From: a virus
Reading direction: 5' to 3' (one strand)
IMG/VR virus record: IMGVR_UViG_3300032668_001213
Span: 1-30,976 of that record
Length of the DNA: 30,976 nt
The stretch's first letter is position 1, and each line of letters opens with the position of its first letter. Position numbers and translations under genes: made by a program. Below, in pieces: positions 23,156 through 30,253 of the stretch. The notes under the pieces are model-generated. The model saw nothing but the letters and a program-made list of their open reading frames with translations, had not been told where the DNA came from and searched no databases.

Positions 23156-24129
23156 GTTAAGAATACATCCTTATACTGAGTAATTACTGACTTTGGGCTA
23201 AATTTCTCTGTAAACATGTCCCAGTTTTGACTACGTAAATGTTGTACATCCAAACCTTTCATTATATTAACTAAACCGTCATAATCGTGATAAACTATAG
23301 CTTTACTACCTAAATGATCTAGATGTGCTATATCATAACCTGGATAATCCTTACCGCTCCATGTTATAACAGGTTTATTACAAGAAGAGAACTCTCCTAC
23401 CGATAATCCGAACGTTTCTCCAATCTGTCTAGCATGTAACATAATATCGCATGCATGAATAAAATTAAAAATACCTCTTTCATTACCTACCCAAGGAAAG
23501 AAAATTGCTCTTTCATGATTAATGAATTGATTTGTAGACAAAAACAAAAAGTAAACGTCTTTTCTAGTATTAAGAATAGTCTGTACAGCTTGTTTTACGA
23601 AAGGTAAGTCGAAAGACTCTTTACCACCGTGTCTACCAATAACTAATGCATCTTTAGGTATATTTAACGCTGCTCTAATATCTTTAGTAGGTTCCATACC
23701 CTGTATAATATGAGGTACGTAAGCGGTAAGATTAAATTTACGTGCTAATGCATTAGATACAGCAGCAAACACATTACCATGAGGTTGGGAACCATCAAAT
23801 ATATAATGAGTACCTGTTTTGCAGTTCTCTGGGTTAATATTATCATTAGCACCAGATTTCATCATTTGCATAAAATCTATTTTTTGCTCTGCTACTATCT
23901 TTTCAATCTGACGCTTAACATCTGCAGCTGGTGCTCTATTTGCGTTACCGTTGTATTGGAATACTTGGAATTCTTTTTGTATTCTAGGCAAACCTTCATT
24001 AGGATCATCATGTGTAGTAACATACACTACTTCATGCCCGAGAATATCTCGTAAAGCTAAGCCATAATCATATGGTGTTTTACCTGTACCTCTACCATCG
24101 AATTGATTTGAGTGTATTGCGATTTTCAT
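23152..24129 (-). CDS. GT-B glycosyltransferase (GT4 family, island gene 1)
   Basis: A 325-residue GT4-like protein and the first gene of the island in transcription order. The N-terminus MKIAIHSNQFDGRGTGKTPY has the glycine-rich loop typical of GT-B. The C-terminal donor domain shows VIGRHGGKESFDLPF near residue 162 and GETFGLSVGEFSSCNKPV (237-254), with the E-x7-E arrangement of GT4 enzymes. Its ATG begins one base after the gp47 stop, so it is coupled to gp47. No signal or membrane segment. Acceptor unknown. Confidence 0.82.
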   Translation of the reverse strand: MKIAIHSNQFDGRGTGKTPYDYGLALRDILGHEVVYVTTHDDPNEGLPRIQKEFQVFQYNGNANRAPAADVKRQIEKIVAEQKIDFMQMMKSGANDNINPENCKTGTHYIFDGSQPHGNVFAAVSNALARKFNLTAYVPHIIQGMEPTKDIRAALNIPKDALVIGRHGGKESFDLPFVKQAVQTILNTRKDVYFLFLSTNQFINHERAIFFPWVGNERGIFNFIHACDIMLHARQIGETFGLSVGEFSSCNKPVITWSGKDYPGYDIAHLDHLGSKAIVYHDYDGLVNIMKGLDVQHLRSQNWDMFTEKFSPKSVITQYKDVFLT

Positions 24130-24130
24130 A

Positions 24131-25183
24131 TTACATTCTAATAGCTTTACTGTATAGTTCTGTTACGTATTGTTTAGTATTATCTTTATTTTTAATATCC
24201 ATTAACTCGACGAATTCTTCTATAGACTTCTCTACACTAATGTTAAATTCTTTATTTGCAGCTTCTTCTATATTAACCTTACTTTGTTCAGTAACATCGT
24301 GCTCCATAGTAAACTCTACTGGTTTAACAGATACTAATTTACGCACGATAGCTTCTAATGTAATAGGGTCAACTACTTTATCAACGATAAACTTAACTAT
24401 GTTACCTTGTATTACTGCTTTAAGAGTTTCAGGTGTGTACGCTCCGTTAGTTAATTCTGTATACTGTAAACGTCTGTATTGAGGGGAAACATTATTCTCT
24501 ATAAATTTATAACTTAAATCTGCAAGATCTAATATGTATAAACCTTTAGTAGTACCAAAATCCCCCCAATCTTGCTGATAAGGTGCACCAACATATAATA
24601 TTGTACCTTTTTCGTATTTACGTTCTTCTCTATGATGGAAATGACCTGTAATAGTTAAAGGTGCTCTATCGGTTAAATCAGAAGACTTTAAACCGTTGGT
24701 ACAAACTTTATAAGAGTTCATTTTAAAGCTATTAATTTCAAAATGACCTACAATTAAATTACACTCAGGTACTTCGTTAATATCTTGACCCCACGGGCAG
24801 AAAGCTATTTTTTGTCCGTGAAACGTTTCGATCGTAATCTTATCAACAACAGTAATATTACTCCAACCGCGAAGAATGGATACGGAATTAACTGTAGAAT
24901 TATCACGGTAGTAAGCATCGTGATTACCCACAGTAATAATGATGTTAAAATCACGCAATACATCAAAAATGTCAGTAACCACGTGAAGAGTATTAACAGC
25001 AATGTCATTACGATCATGAAATATGTCTCCTGGAATTATAATGTCTTGTATACCGTTCTTTTTAAACTGCTCAGCAGCCCATTTTGCATGATCTAATGCA
25101 ATTTTATGCCATGTTGCACTGTTACGGTGCACACCATAATGAGGATCTGAAAATATACCGACTTCTGTACCTTTAATCTGCAT
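24131..25183 (-). CDS. 47: Recombination nuclease subunit gp47 (Mre11/SbcD-like)
   Basis: A 350-residue metallophosphoesterase that pairs with gp46 in DNA end resection. The five phosphoesterase motifs are present: FSDPHYG (D13, H15), IIPGDIFHD (50-58), TVGNHDAYY (84-92), LIVGHFE (143-149) and ITGHFHHRE (178-186). T4 gp47 is 339 aa. The C-terminal region, about 290-350, is helical and basic, as expected for the ATPase-binding part. It overlaps the gp55 stop by 11 bases. Unlike the T4 order, where 46 and 47 are near each other, five glycosyltransferase genes lie between them here. Confidence 0.93.
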   Translation of the reverse strand: MQIKGTEVGIFSDPHYGVHRNSATWHKIALDHAKWAAEQFKKNGIQDIIIPGDIFHDRNDIAVNTLHVVTDIFDVLRDFNIIITVGNHDAYYRDNSTVNSVSILRGWSNITVVDKITIETFHGQKIAFCPWGQDINEVPECNLIVGHFEINSFKMNSYKVCTNGLKSSDLTDRAPLTITGHFHHREERKYEKGTILYVGAPYQQDWGDFGTTKGLYILDLADLSYKFIENNVSPQYRRLQYTELTNGAYTPETLKAVIQGNIVKFIVDKVVDPITLEAIVRKLVSVKPVEFTMEHDVTEQSKVNIEEAANKEFNISVEKSIEEFVELMDIKNKDNTKQYVTELYSKAIRM

Positions 25184-25709
25184 GCTTATTATTAGGGTTT
25201 ACTGGATCGTTTACACCTACTTGAGGTCCGATTTCACTATAAACTGCTTCTTGATAAGCAGCTAAAGTATCTCTCATACGTTTCTCTTTCTTAATACGTG
25301 AACGCCAGCAATTAAAAGCTATGGAATTAAAGTAAGAGAATGGGTTAAAACCTTTATCGAAATTGTATTTCTTATCTTTCAATGCATTAAACATATTAAT
25401 TAAAGAGTCACCGATAGCCTCTTCTTTAAATGTATAATTGATAAAATTCGAAGCATGTGCAAGCCCGTATGCAATATTACGAATCATAACTGCTAAGTTA
25501 TCACTCATTACATTTGTTTCATAATATTTGCGTAATTCGTCTGTAAATTCTTTTGGGTTTACATAATAAACCTTCTTAGCCTTAGCAGATTCACTTAACG
25601 GCTTTTTAGGTTTTGCAGAAGCAGGTACTTTAGTAATTACTAGAGTCGACGGCTCAAGTGCCTGACTCTGTAATTGCTTTTTCGGTAATTTTGATTTTTT
25701 CAAGGTCAT
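25173..25709 (-). CDS. 55: Late-promoter sigma factor gp55
   Basis: A 178-residue protein matching T4 gp55 (185 aa), the small sigma-70-type factor that directs host RNA polymerase to late promoters with gp33 and the gp45 clamp. The recognisable part starts at KVYYVNPKEFTDELRKYYE. It continues through LAVMIRNIAYGLAHASNF and the core-binding helices NPFSYFNSIAFNCWRSRIKKEKR, written here as two segments: NPFSYFNSIAFN and CWRSRIKKEKR. I chose ATG at 25709, overlapping uvsW by 56 bases; ATG at 25745 would add 12 residues. The first 50 residues are basic and Pro/Ser/Ala-rich, longer than in T4. Its presence predicts late promoters for the plus-strand virion genes. Confidence 0.8.
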   Translation of the reverse strand: MTLKKSKLPKKQLQSQALEPSTLVITKVPASAKPKKPLSESAKAKKVYYVNPKEFTDELRKYYETNVMSDNLAVMIRNIAYGLAHASNFINYTFKEEAIGDSLINMFNALKDKKYNFDKGFNPFSYFNSIAFNCWRSRIKKEKRMRDTLAAYQEAVYSEIGPQVGVNDPVNPNNKHAD

Positions 25710-27111
25710 AAAATTCTTTTCGTTTGTCGTAGTGTTTAATACCATAAATTAAATCATCAACAATATCGACTAACGTCAATATATCTTTATTTTCGTGAAC
25801 GCGTAATCCACGACCGATAGATTGTAGAGTTTTAATCTTTGATTTACCGCCTGCAGCAAACACTATATAATGTATGTTTTTTATAGAAATGCCAGTAGAA
25901 AAGATCTTACTTATGGCAATACATACAACATTATTATGTTGTTCCATTATTTCTTGTACTCTGCGTCGTTCTTCAACTTCTACACTACCTTGTATAAAAT
26001 AAACCTGTTTATCTGTTAAAGTGGATAGCTCTTTATAAAGATTATCACCATGTGCAATGTGATCTATAAGAATAAGGCAGTTATTTTTAAAGTTATGTGC
26101 AAGTTGTTTGATTACTTTATTTCTGAACTTACTATTATGTATGTAATCAAGTTCTAGTAGATATCTTTGTCCAGAAGATACTGCCGTATAATCTGGTTTA
26201 AAGTCATAATCTAGCTTAATAGCTAAACATTGTGCATTAGCAATATACTCACCACCAGCTGCAGCTCTTAACTCCGTAGTTGTCTTTTTAAATATAACCG
26301 GACCAATAAAGTTATTAATATTCCACGTATCAATGTTATTTTCTGGTAATGTACCAGTAAAACCTATACGTCTCAATGTAGGTACTTTGTCAAGTAGCTT
26401 ACATACTTTATTACCTCTACGTAACTTATGACATTCATCTACAACTAGTAATCCTACTTTACTAAACCAGCTAATATCTGAGCTTTTACTCTGTAAAATA
26501 CCCATATTAGCAATAATAACCCGGGCATTAGGGTCAAGTTCAGTGTTGCCAGTCCACTTACTCACTATTTCTATAGGAAAGTTATAGGAAGTAAAGTCTT
26601 TATATGTTTGAGACACTAGACCTAAGTCTGGAACTACTATTAGTATTTTTTCAGTAGGTTCTATTTGGTGTAATGCAGCATATACTAGATTAGCAATGAT
26701 TAAAGTTTTACCACCACCAGTTGCCAACTCTACTACCCCATAACCACTGTCTAGTGCTTTACTAACTGCTGTTTCTTGGTAATCTCTAAGTTTAAACTCA
26801 CTATTTAACGTTTTAAAGTTATCAGTATTAAGAATATGTGTATGTTGTACGATGTCTTTATAATCTTGATTAACCTTAATTTCAAATGGTATGTTCTGAT
26901 TATTTAAAAACTCTATAATACCAGGTACTAGCCCTATACCGCAATAACCAGCTGGTGTAATGGCGTATATACGCTGAGGCATGAACCTAGCAAAACGATT
27001 AAAACGGGCACCCGGGTTCTTAACACTAAAGTGCTCTTTTATACTAGGGAGAAAATCTGAAACGATTTTTACTTCCTTGCGTTTTGGGTCATATTGGAAC
27101 TCAACTACCAT
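25654..27111 (-). CDS. uvsW: UvsW helicase (SF2 branch-migration helicase)
   Basis: A 485-residue superfamily-2 helicase like T4 UvsW (502 aa), which unwinds R-loops and branched recombination intermediates and helps switch to recombination-dependent replication. Motifs: FKLRDYQETAV (106-116, Q-like), Walker A ATGGGKT (130-136), DECH box VVDECHKL (223-230), FTGTLP (about 252-257), and motif VI SIGRGLRVHENK near residue 437. The first 90 residues form the small N-terminal domain. It overlaps uvsY by one base (TAATG type) and gp55 at its other end. Confidence 0.9.
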   Translation of the reverse strand: MVVEFQYDPKRKEVKIVSDFLPSIKEHFSVKNPGARFNRFARFMPQRIYAITPAGYCGIGLVPGIIEFLNNQNIPFEIKVNQDYKDIVQHTHILNTDNFKTLNSEFKLRDYQETAVSKALDSGYGVVELATGGGKTLIIANLVYAALHQIEPTEKILIVVPDLGLVSQTYKDFTSYNFPIEIVSKWTGNTELDPNARVIIANMGILQSKSSDISWFSKVGLLVVDECHKLRRGNKVCKLLDKVPTLRRIGFTGTLPENNIDTWNINNFIGPVIFKKTTTELRAAAGGEYIANAQCLAIKLDYDFKPDYTAVSSGQRYLLELDYIHNSKFRNKVIKQLAHNFKNNCLILIDHIAHGDNLYKELSTLTDKQVYFIQGSVEVEERRRVQEIMEQHNNVVCIAISKIFSTGISIKNIHYIVFAAGGKSKIKTLQSIGRGLRVHENKDILTLVDIVDDLIYGIKHYDKRKEFYDLEKIKITEKAITESGT

Positions 27112-27512
27112 TACGTTGTTTCAAGTTTTTGTAAGTCTATTACGTTTTTGTAGTCGTACGTTAACGAGCTGGTTAGTTTTTCGATCTTTTCAAGATACTC
27201 TAAAATGATCTTTACTTGATCGATACAAGCATTAATAGAAACGATATCATCGTCACTATGCATGATTTCATCTCGTGCAGTTTTTGATAAAACAACAGGC
27301 GAGTTAACGACTTTTGTTTTAATCTTTTGCTTTTTAGTATGTTCTAGTTTAAACAGTGTACTCTTGTACTGGGTTGTTCTAGCTACCCACTTGTGTTTAG
27401 TGGTAGGTGCTAACATGGCTTTCTCTTTTATAGAAAGTTCATCCATTTTTATATCAGCTTCCAGTTCTTTCTGAAAACCACTTATAATTTTATCTACGTC
27501 GAGTAAGTCCAT
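27111..27512 (-). CDS. uvsY: UvsY recombination mediator
   Basis: A 133-residue helical protein, matching T4 UvsY in length (137 aa), position beside uvsW and pattern. The N-terminal part ISGFQKELEADIKMDELSI resembles the UvsY EELKKDVFIDSTKL region, and Lys-rich KLEHTKKQKIKTKV follows. The C-terminal helices (DQVKIILEYLEKIEKLTSS) would carry the oligomerisation surface. UvsY helps load UvsX onto gp32-coated ssDNA. It is the first gene of the long minus-strand operon. No SD precedes ATG 27512; the leader is AT-rich. Confidence 0.7.
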   Translation of the reverse strand: MDLLDVDKIISGFQKELEADIKMDELSIKEKAMLAPTTKHKWVARTTQYKSTLFKLEHTKKQKIKTKVVNSPVVLSKTARDEIMHSDDDIVSINACIDQVKIILEYLEKIEKLTSSLTYDYKNVIDLQKLETT

Positions 27513-27552
27513 AAATCTTACTAAGTATATAGTATTATTTTTAAAAATCTAC
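27513..27552. promoter_or_regulatory. Divergent promoter region between replication and virion modules
   Basis: The 40 bases between uvsY (minus) and the small basic protein (plus) are almost pure A/T, with AGTATATAGTATTATT on the plus strand and TATATACTTAG on the minus strand. Both transcription units must start here or nearby. A TATATA-like element could serve as a T4-type late promoter on the plus strand, but the TATAAATA consensus is not present. The region has no SD for either gene. Confidence 0.4.
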
Positions 27553-27801
27553 ATGAATAAGTTTAATAATTTGTATAACAAGATATTACAAGAAATGACT
27601 ACAGGCACGGCTTTTGGTCCTAGCCAAGCACAAGCCCCTGTAACTGGTCAATCTTCCGATTTCTACGCTCCAGGCGATTCAAGAAACTTATTTGGTGGTG
27701 GTAAAAAATGGAAACCTAAAAAAGATAAAAAGAAAAAGCTAAATGGTGAAGCTCAGCCTTTATTGCCAATCCAGCGTAGAACATTTCCAGGCGGGATGTA
27801 A
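27553..27801 (+). CDS. Small basic virion-like protein with cleavable N-terminus
   Basis: An 82-residue protein. The N-terminus MNKFNNLYNKILQEM forms a short amphipathic helix ending in LQE, a T4 prohead-protease-type site at residue 14. A Gln/Ala/Pro-rich linker (FGPSQAQAPVTGQ) leads to a very basic segment (KKWKPKKDKKKKLNG, about residues 51-65) and a PLLPIQRRTFPGGM end. This layout suits a small DNA-associated internal head protein; the four related N-termini in this region support it. No SD is seen. I do not know the family. Confidence 0.6.
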   Translation: MNKFNNLYNKILQEMTTGTAFGPSQAQAPVTGQSSDFYAPGDSRNLFGGGKKWKPKKDKKKKLNGEAQPLLPIQRRTFPGGM

Positions 27802-27810
27802 GTAGGTTGC

Positions 27811-28302
27811 ATGGATTTAGGCCATTGGATAACAAATGAAACTTTCGACAGCACTATTTTGCCTTACGGTTTTATTTATCGTATTACAAACTTGGTCAGT
27901 GGTAAGGTCTATTTCGGTAAAAAGCAGATTAAAAGCGTTAAAAAACTTAAACCTCTCAAAGGAAGAAAAAACAAAAGACACTTTGACGTAGAGACAGACT
28001 GGAAAACCTATACTTCATCATCTAATGATGTTAATGAAGATATAGTAAAGCTTGGCAAGAATAAGTTTAAGTTTGAAATACTTAAGTTTTGTGATAGTAA
28101 GTTTGAACTAGCTTATTATGAAGCTAAAATACAGTTCGATCATGATGTCTTACTTAAAGAAGGATACTACAACGGTATTATAAACTGCCGTATTGGAAGA
28201 GCCCCAAATGCATTGTTAAATAAGCTTGCACAACAAAAAAATAACGCTACAATAACTAATAATGCAGGTGCTACCACTCAACTACAATCTTTATCTAGCT
28301 GA
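27811..28302 (+). CDS. GIY-YIG-domain protein (homing-endonuclease-like)
   Basis: A 163-residue protein with a GIY-YIG nuclease core: GFIYRITN (20-27), VYFGKKQI (33-40), then a WKTYTSSSNDVNEDI segment, FKFEILKFCDSK (87-98) and YYEAKIQFD (102-110), where E104 would be the catalytic Glu and NGIIN (121-125) the conserved Asn area. The middle arginine usual after YIG is not in its standard place, so activity is uncertain. It overlaps the next ORF by 41 bases, and its last 20 residues or so (Ala/Asn/Thr/Gln-rich) are probably disordered. GTAGG upstream gives some SD support. It may be a free-standing Seg-like gene. Confidence 0.7.
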   Translation: MDLGHWITNETFDSTILPYGFIYRITNLVSGKVYFGKKQIKSVKKLKPLKGRKNKRHFDVETDWKTYTSSSNDVNEDIVKLGKNKFKFEILKFCDSKFELAYYEAKIQFDHDVLLKEGYYNGIINCRIGRAPNALLNKLAQQKNNATITNNAGATTQLQSLSS

Positions 28303-28744
28303 TTTTTCTATAATAGAATCAGAAGTACAAAGTTTGTTTAAAGCTGAGCTATTAAAGTACAATATTACAACATATGATAGTTTACCAAAACAAGACTATC
28401 TTAAGTTAATACACTATTTTACACTATCTACGTTATTAAAAGAGTACGCTAATATAGAACACAAAAAGAATACCATATTTTGGATTAATAAAGAAACGTG
28501 CCACGCGGATATTTTAACATTTGCAAAAGAAGTAAAGAAGTGTTTCCCGATACTACTTTATGTTACCAACAAACCATATAAAACGGCATTGGTTGACAAG
28601 AATACTGCAGAATACCTGGAATTAACAACAGAGCTCAAAGAGTTTAGATATTCCATCGATTATAGCAAGTATAGCTTCAACAAAATCAAACGGTTTTGCA
28701 CAAAAAACGGGTTAGAAGCGCTGGTTTCAACGTTTAAGCCATGA
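28262..28744 (+). CDS. Hypothetical protein (160 aa)
   Basis: A 160-residue protein starting at ATG 28262 inside the GIY-YIG gene; GTG at 28268 is an alternative. It is largely helical with Leu/Tyr/Lys bias (SEVQSLFKAELLKYN, YLKLIHYFTLSTLLKEY), a strand pair in the middle (FPILLYVTNKPYK) and a basic end (FNKIKRFCTKNGLEALV). No metal or nucleotide motif is visible. The large noncoding region follows it. Family unknown. Confidence 0.55.
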   Translation: MQVLPLNYNLYLADFSIIESEVQSLFKAELLKYNITTYDSLPKQDYLKLIHYFTLSTLLKEYANIEHKKNTIFWINKETCHADILTFAKEVKKCFPILLYVTNKPYKTALVDKNTAEYLELTTELKEFRYSIDYSKYSFNKIKRFCTKNGLEALVSTFKP

Positions 28745-28760
28745 GCGGATTTCTCTCTAT

Positions 28761-28774
28761 ATATTATATAATAT
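28761..28774. repeat. Perfect AT palindrome
   Basis: ATATTATATAATAT is a perfect 14-base palindrome 17 bases after the stop of the upstream ORF. It could be a protein-binding site or part of a promoter; in AT-rich DNA such a palindrome can also arise by chance. Confidence 0.4.
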
Positions 28775-28776
28775 TA

Positions 28777-28795
28777 AGCGAGCGTCAGCGAGCGT
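28777..28795. repeat. Tandem repeat of AGCGAGCGT
   Basis: The 9-mer AGCGAGCGT occurs at 28777-28785 and again at 28787-28795, so the unit is 10 bases with a variable last base. The repeat is GC-rich in an otherwise AT-rich spacer and lies directly upstream of the two-hairpin element. A binding site or part of the RNA leader is possible. Confidence 0.6.
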
Positions 28796-28800
28796 TTAAA

Positions 28801-28845
28801 AGGTCTGACAAGACCGGAGACGAAGGAGCTATGCTCCTGAGTCCC
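28801..28845 (+). ncRNA. Candidate structured RNA: two adjacent hairpins
   Basis: Two hairpins abut without a spacer. Hairpin 1 pairs GGTCT (28802-28806) with AGACC (28811-28815) around a GACA loop. Hairpin 2 runs 28816-28845. GG (28816-28817) and GAC (28819-28821) pair with GTCCC (28841-28845), leaving A28818 bulged. GA (28822-28823) faces GA (28839-28840) as a possible tandem sheared pair. AGGAGC (28824-28829) pairs with GCTCCT (28833-28838) around a UAU loop. No U-run follows, so it does not look like a terminator. The element is far more GC-rich than its surroundings. The strand is inferred from the flanking plus-strand genes, and the class is unknown. Confidence 0.5.
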
Positions 28846-28865
28846 AAAAACCATTAACATATTAC

Positions 28866-28884
28866 TATGTAGTATGTAGTATAC
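28866..28884. repeat. Tandem TATGTAG heptamer
   Basis: TATGTAG is repeated exactly at 28866-28872 and 28873-28879 and followed by TATAC. TACTA and TAGTA arms also form a small inverted repeat around the first unit. It lies in the leader of the next plus-strand gene, where a promoter or operator would be expected. The rest of the spacer to 28969 is plain AT-rich sequence. Confidence 0.45.
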
Positions 28885-28969
28885 TCCTTAAACCGACGAC
28901 ACTTTATATTACTTTATTGCCAATAAAAATCAAGTGCAAATATGCAAAAAAGTCGTAAGTATGTTGTAT

Positions 28970-29284
28970 ATGGACGCTATTTTAAGCAAAGTTAAAGAAA
29001 AAAGCAGATTTTTAAAAATACTAGAAACCACTATGAAAGAAGACATTGCTTCCGGTGGTCAAGGAGATGTAACTGATCCTAATGCTGTTGGTGCAGGTGT
29101 AACTACAGGTGTTAGCGGGGTACAGACTGCAACTGCTAATCTTAAACAACAAGCTTTAGCAGTGTTAATGCAAGATCCTGACTTTCAAGCTGCTCATCAA
29201 TCTGGTGACCAAACAAAGCTTAACACATATTTTCAGAACCTTTTATCTCAACAAAGCGGTAGTTCTACAACACCTACACAATGA
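28970..29284 (+). CDS. Small Gly/Gln/Thr-rich virion-like protein
   Basis: A 104-residue protein if started at ATG 28970 (MDAILSKVKEKSRF); ATG 28961 and GTG 28934 are longer options. The N-terminal amphipathic helix ends in KILETTM, giving an ILE prohead-protease-type site at residue 19. A Gly/Val/Thr-rich linker (DPNAVGAGVTTGVSGVQ) follows, then a helical part (LKQQALAVLMQDPDFQAAHQ) and a Ser/Gln/Thr tail. It overlaps the next gene by 4 bases (ATGA). Its layout is the same as the neighbouring 29281-29646 protein. The likely role is an internal capsid or core protein; the family is not recognised. Confidence 0.6.
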   Translation: MDAILSKVKEKSRFLKILETTMKEDIASGGQGDVTDPNAVGAGVTTGVSGVQTATANLKQQALAVLMQDPDFQAAHQSGDQTKLNTYFQNLLSQQSGSSTTPTQ

Positions 29285-29646
29285 AAAGATTTAACGCAAT
29301 AGCTAATAAGGTATTTTTAACTTTACTTGAAGCAGATGGAGTACCTCCAGTTGCTGCACCAGGCGCTGATCAAGCTCAAGCACCAGCTGCAGGTTTACCG
29401 CAAGATGGTGGTCCTGTAAATGCCCCAACACCTACGCCTGAACCTCAAAAGACTCCACAAGAGATGAGAAACTGGCAAACAGACATTTTAAATACAGCTC
29501 GTGTAGCTTTATTAACTGTTAAAAACGATCCAGGTCAGTTGAGCGAAGATGATGTTAAGACTTTAAGTTCTACAGTTACATTACAAAACAAAGACCAAGC
29601 TGGTGGTGTTCAAGATATAATGAACAGACTAGCGGGTAACACTTAA
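29281..29646 (+). CDS. Small Ala/Pro-rich virion-like protein with cleavable N-terminus
   Basis: A 121-residue protein. MKRFNAIANKVFLTLLEADG is an amphipathic helix ending in an LLE site at residue 17. Residues 20-60 are an Ala/Pro/Gln linker (GADQAQAPAAGLPQDGGP). The C-terminal half is helical (MRNWQTDILNTARVALLTV, LSEDDVKTLSSTV). It begins within the 3' end of the preceding gene (4-base overlap), and its end overlaps the oppositely oriented lysozyme gene by 18 bases. The layout matches a capsid-targeted internal or prohead core protein. No SD. No named family can be given. Confidence 0.62.
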   Translation: MKRFNAIANKVFLTLLEADGVPPVAAPGADQAQAPAAGLPQDGGPVNAPTPTPEPQKTPQEMRNWQTDILNTARVALLTVKNDPGQLSEDDVKTLSSTVTLQNKDQAGGVQDIMNRLAGNT

Positions 29647-30222
29647 GTACCTGTTAGCAAAAGCACTATTACGACCGGTTAACTCTTTACCGTTAACATG
29701 TCGTTTGTATTGAGCATTAATCTCGGCTGTATTGTTTGTTACTACACCATCCAGAAACTTTGGAAACTTAGCTAATACCCCATTAAATGCGAAGTCTGTT
29801 AGCATTTCTTTTTTAATATTGTCTAAACGTTCCCACGCACCTTGACCAAACTTATAGTTAGTTATTTGCTTAGCTCTTTCAGCAGCTGCATTTATATCTT
29901 GTTTTAATAAGGCTGTAGCTTGAGCGTCAGTTAATCCTCTAGAAAAGTTATTTCCTGGGTGTAGTTTGTGTCCGTATGCAATAGTATCTGTGCCACCTTC
30001 TACACTTTTATGAGGGTGCCACATACCATGCTTAAAACCAGCTTTTACTCCGTTTTCTACACTTTTCATATAGTTTATGAAATCTGGGGTTGCTTGAAAC
30101 TGACTACCGTAGTAGTCTGCAAATGAAGATACCTTTTGTACTTGTGCAGGGGGCTCGAAATGGATTGGAGGGGGTAAATCCACAGCTTCAATAATACTTA
30201 CAAATTTCTTAATACCAGGCAT
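29629..30222 (-). CDS. Lysozyme-like (GH24-type) protein with prohead-targeting-like N-terminus
   Basis: A 197-residue protein. Residues 45-185 match the T4 lysozyme/GH24 family: FINYMKSVENGVKAG with catalytic Glu E56, EGGTDTIAYGHKLHPG with the D79/T80 region and GH, then GLTDAQATALLKQDINAA (97-114) and a helical C-terminus. It should cleave the MurNAc-GlcNAc backbone of peptidoglycan. The first 40 residues are extra: MPGIKKFVSIIEAVD ends in an IIE site at residue 12, followed by a Pro-rich linker (PPPIHFEPPAQ). There is no signal peptide. That suggests a capsid- or virion-associated lysozyme rather than, or besides, the lysis endolysin. It is the only minus-strand gene in this module. Confidence 0.78.
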   Translation of the reverse strand: MPGIKKFVSIIEAVDLPPPIHFEPPAQVQKVSSFADYYGSQFQATPDFINYMKSVENGVKAGFKHGMWHPHKSVEGGTDTIAYGHKLHPGNNFSRGLTDAQATALLKQDINAAAERAKQITNYKFGQGAWERLDNIKKEMLTDFAFNGVLAKFPKFLDGVVTNNTAEINAQYKRHVNGKELTGRNSAFANRYLSVTR

Positions 30223-30253
30223 GTCAATATTTACATATTAAGTAAATAAATGC

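Noticed and set aside
16053-24129. T4-style glucosylation of hydroxymethylcytosine by the glycosyltransferases
   Set aside because: No dCMP hydroxymethylase or T4 agt/bgt-like sequence is seen, and the visible DNA modification system acts on guanine.
25173-25745. Fusion of uvsW and gp55
   Set aside because: The overlap is in different frames and both proteins keep full, separate motifs; it is a long gene overlap and not a fusion.
28801-28845. Hammerhead-type ribozyme core
   Set aside because: CTGA and CGAA segments are present, but the CUGANGA core is broken (CUGACAA and CUGAGUC) and the stems cannot be arranged in the three-way junction.
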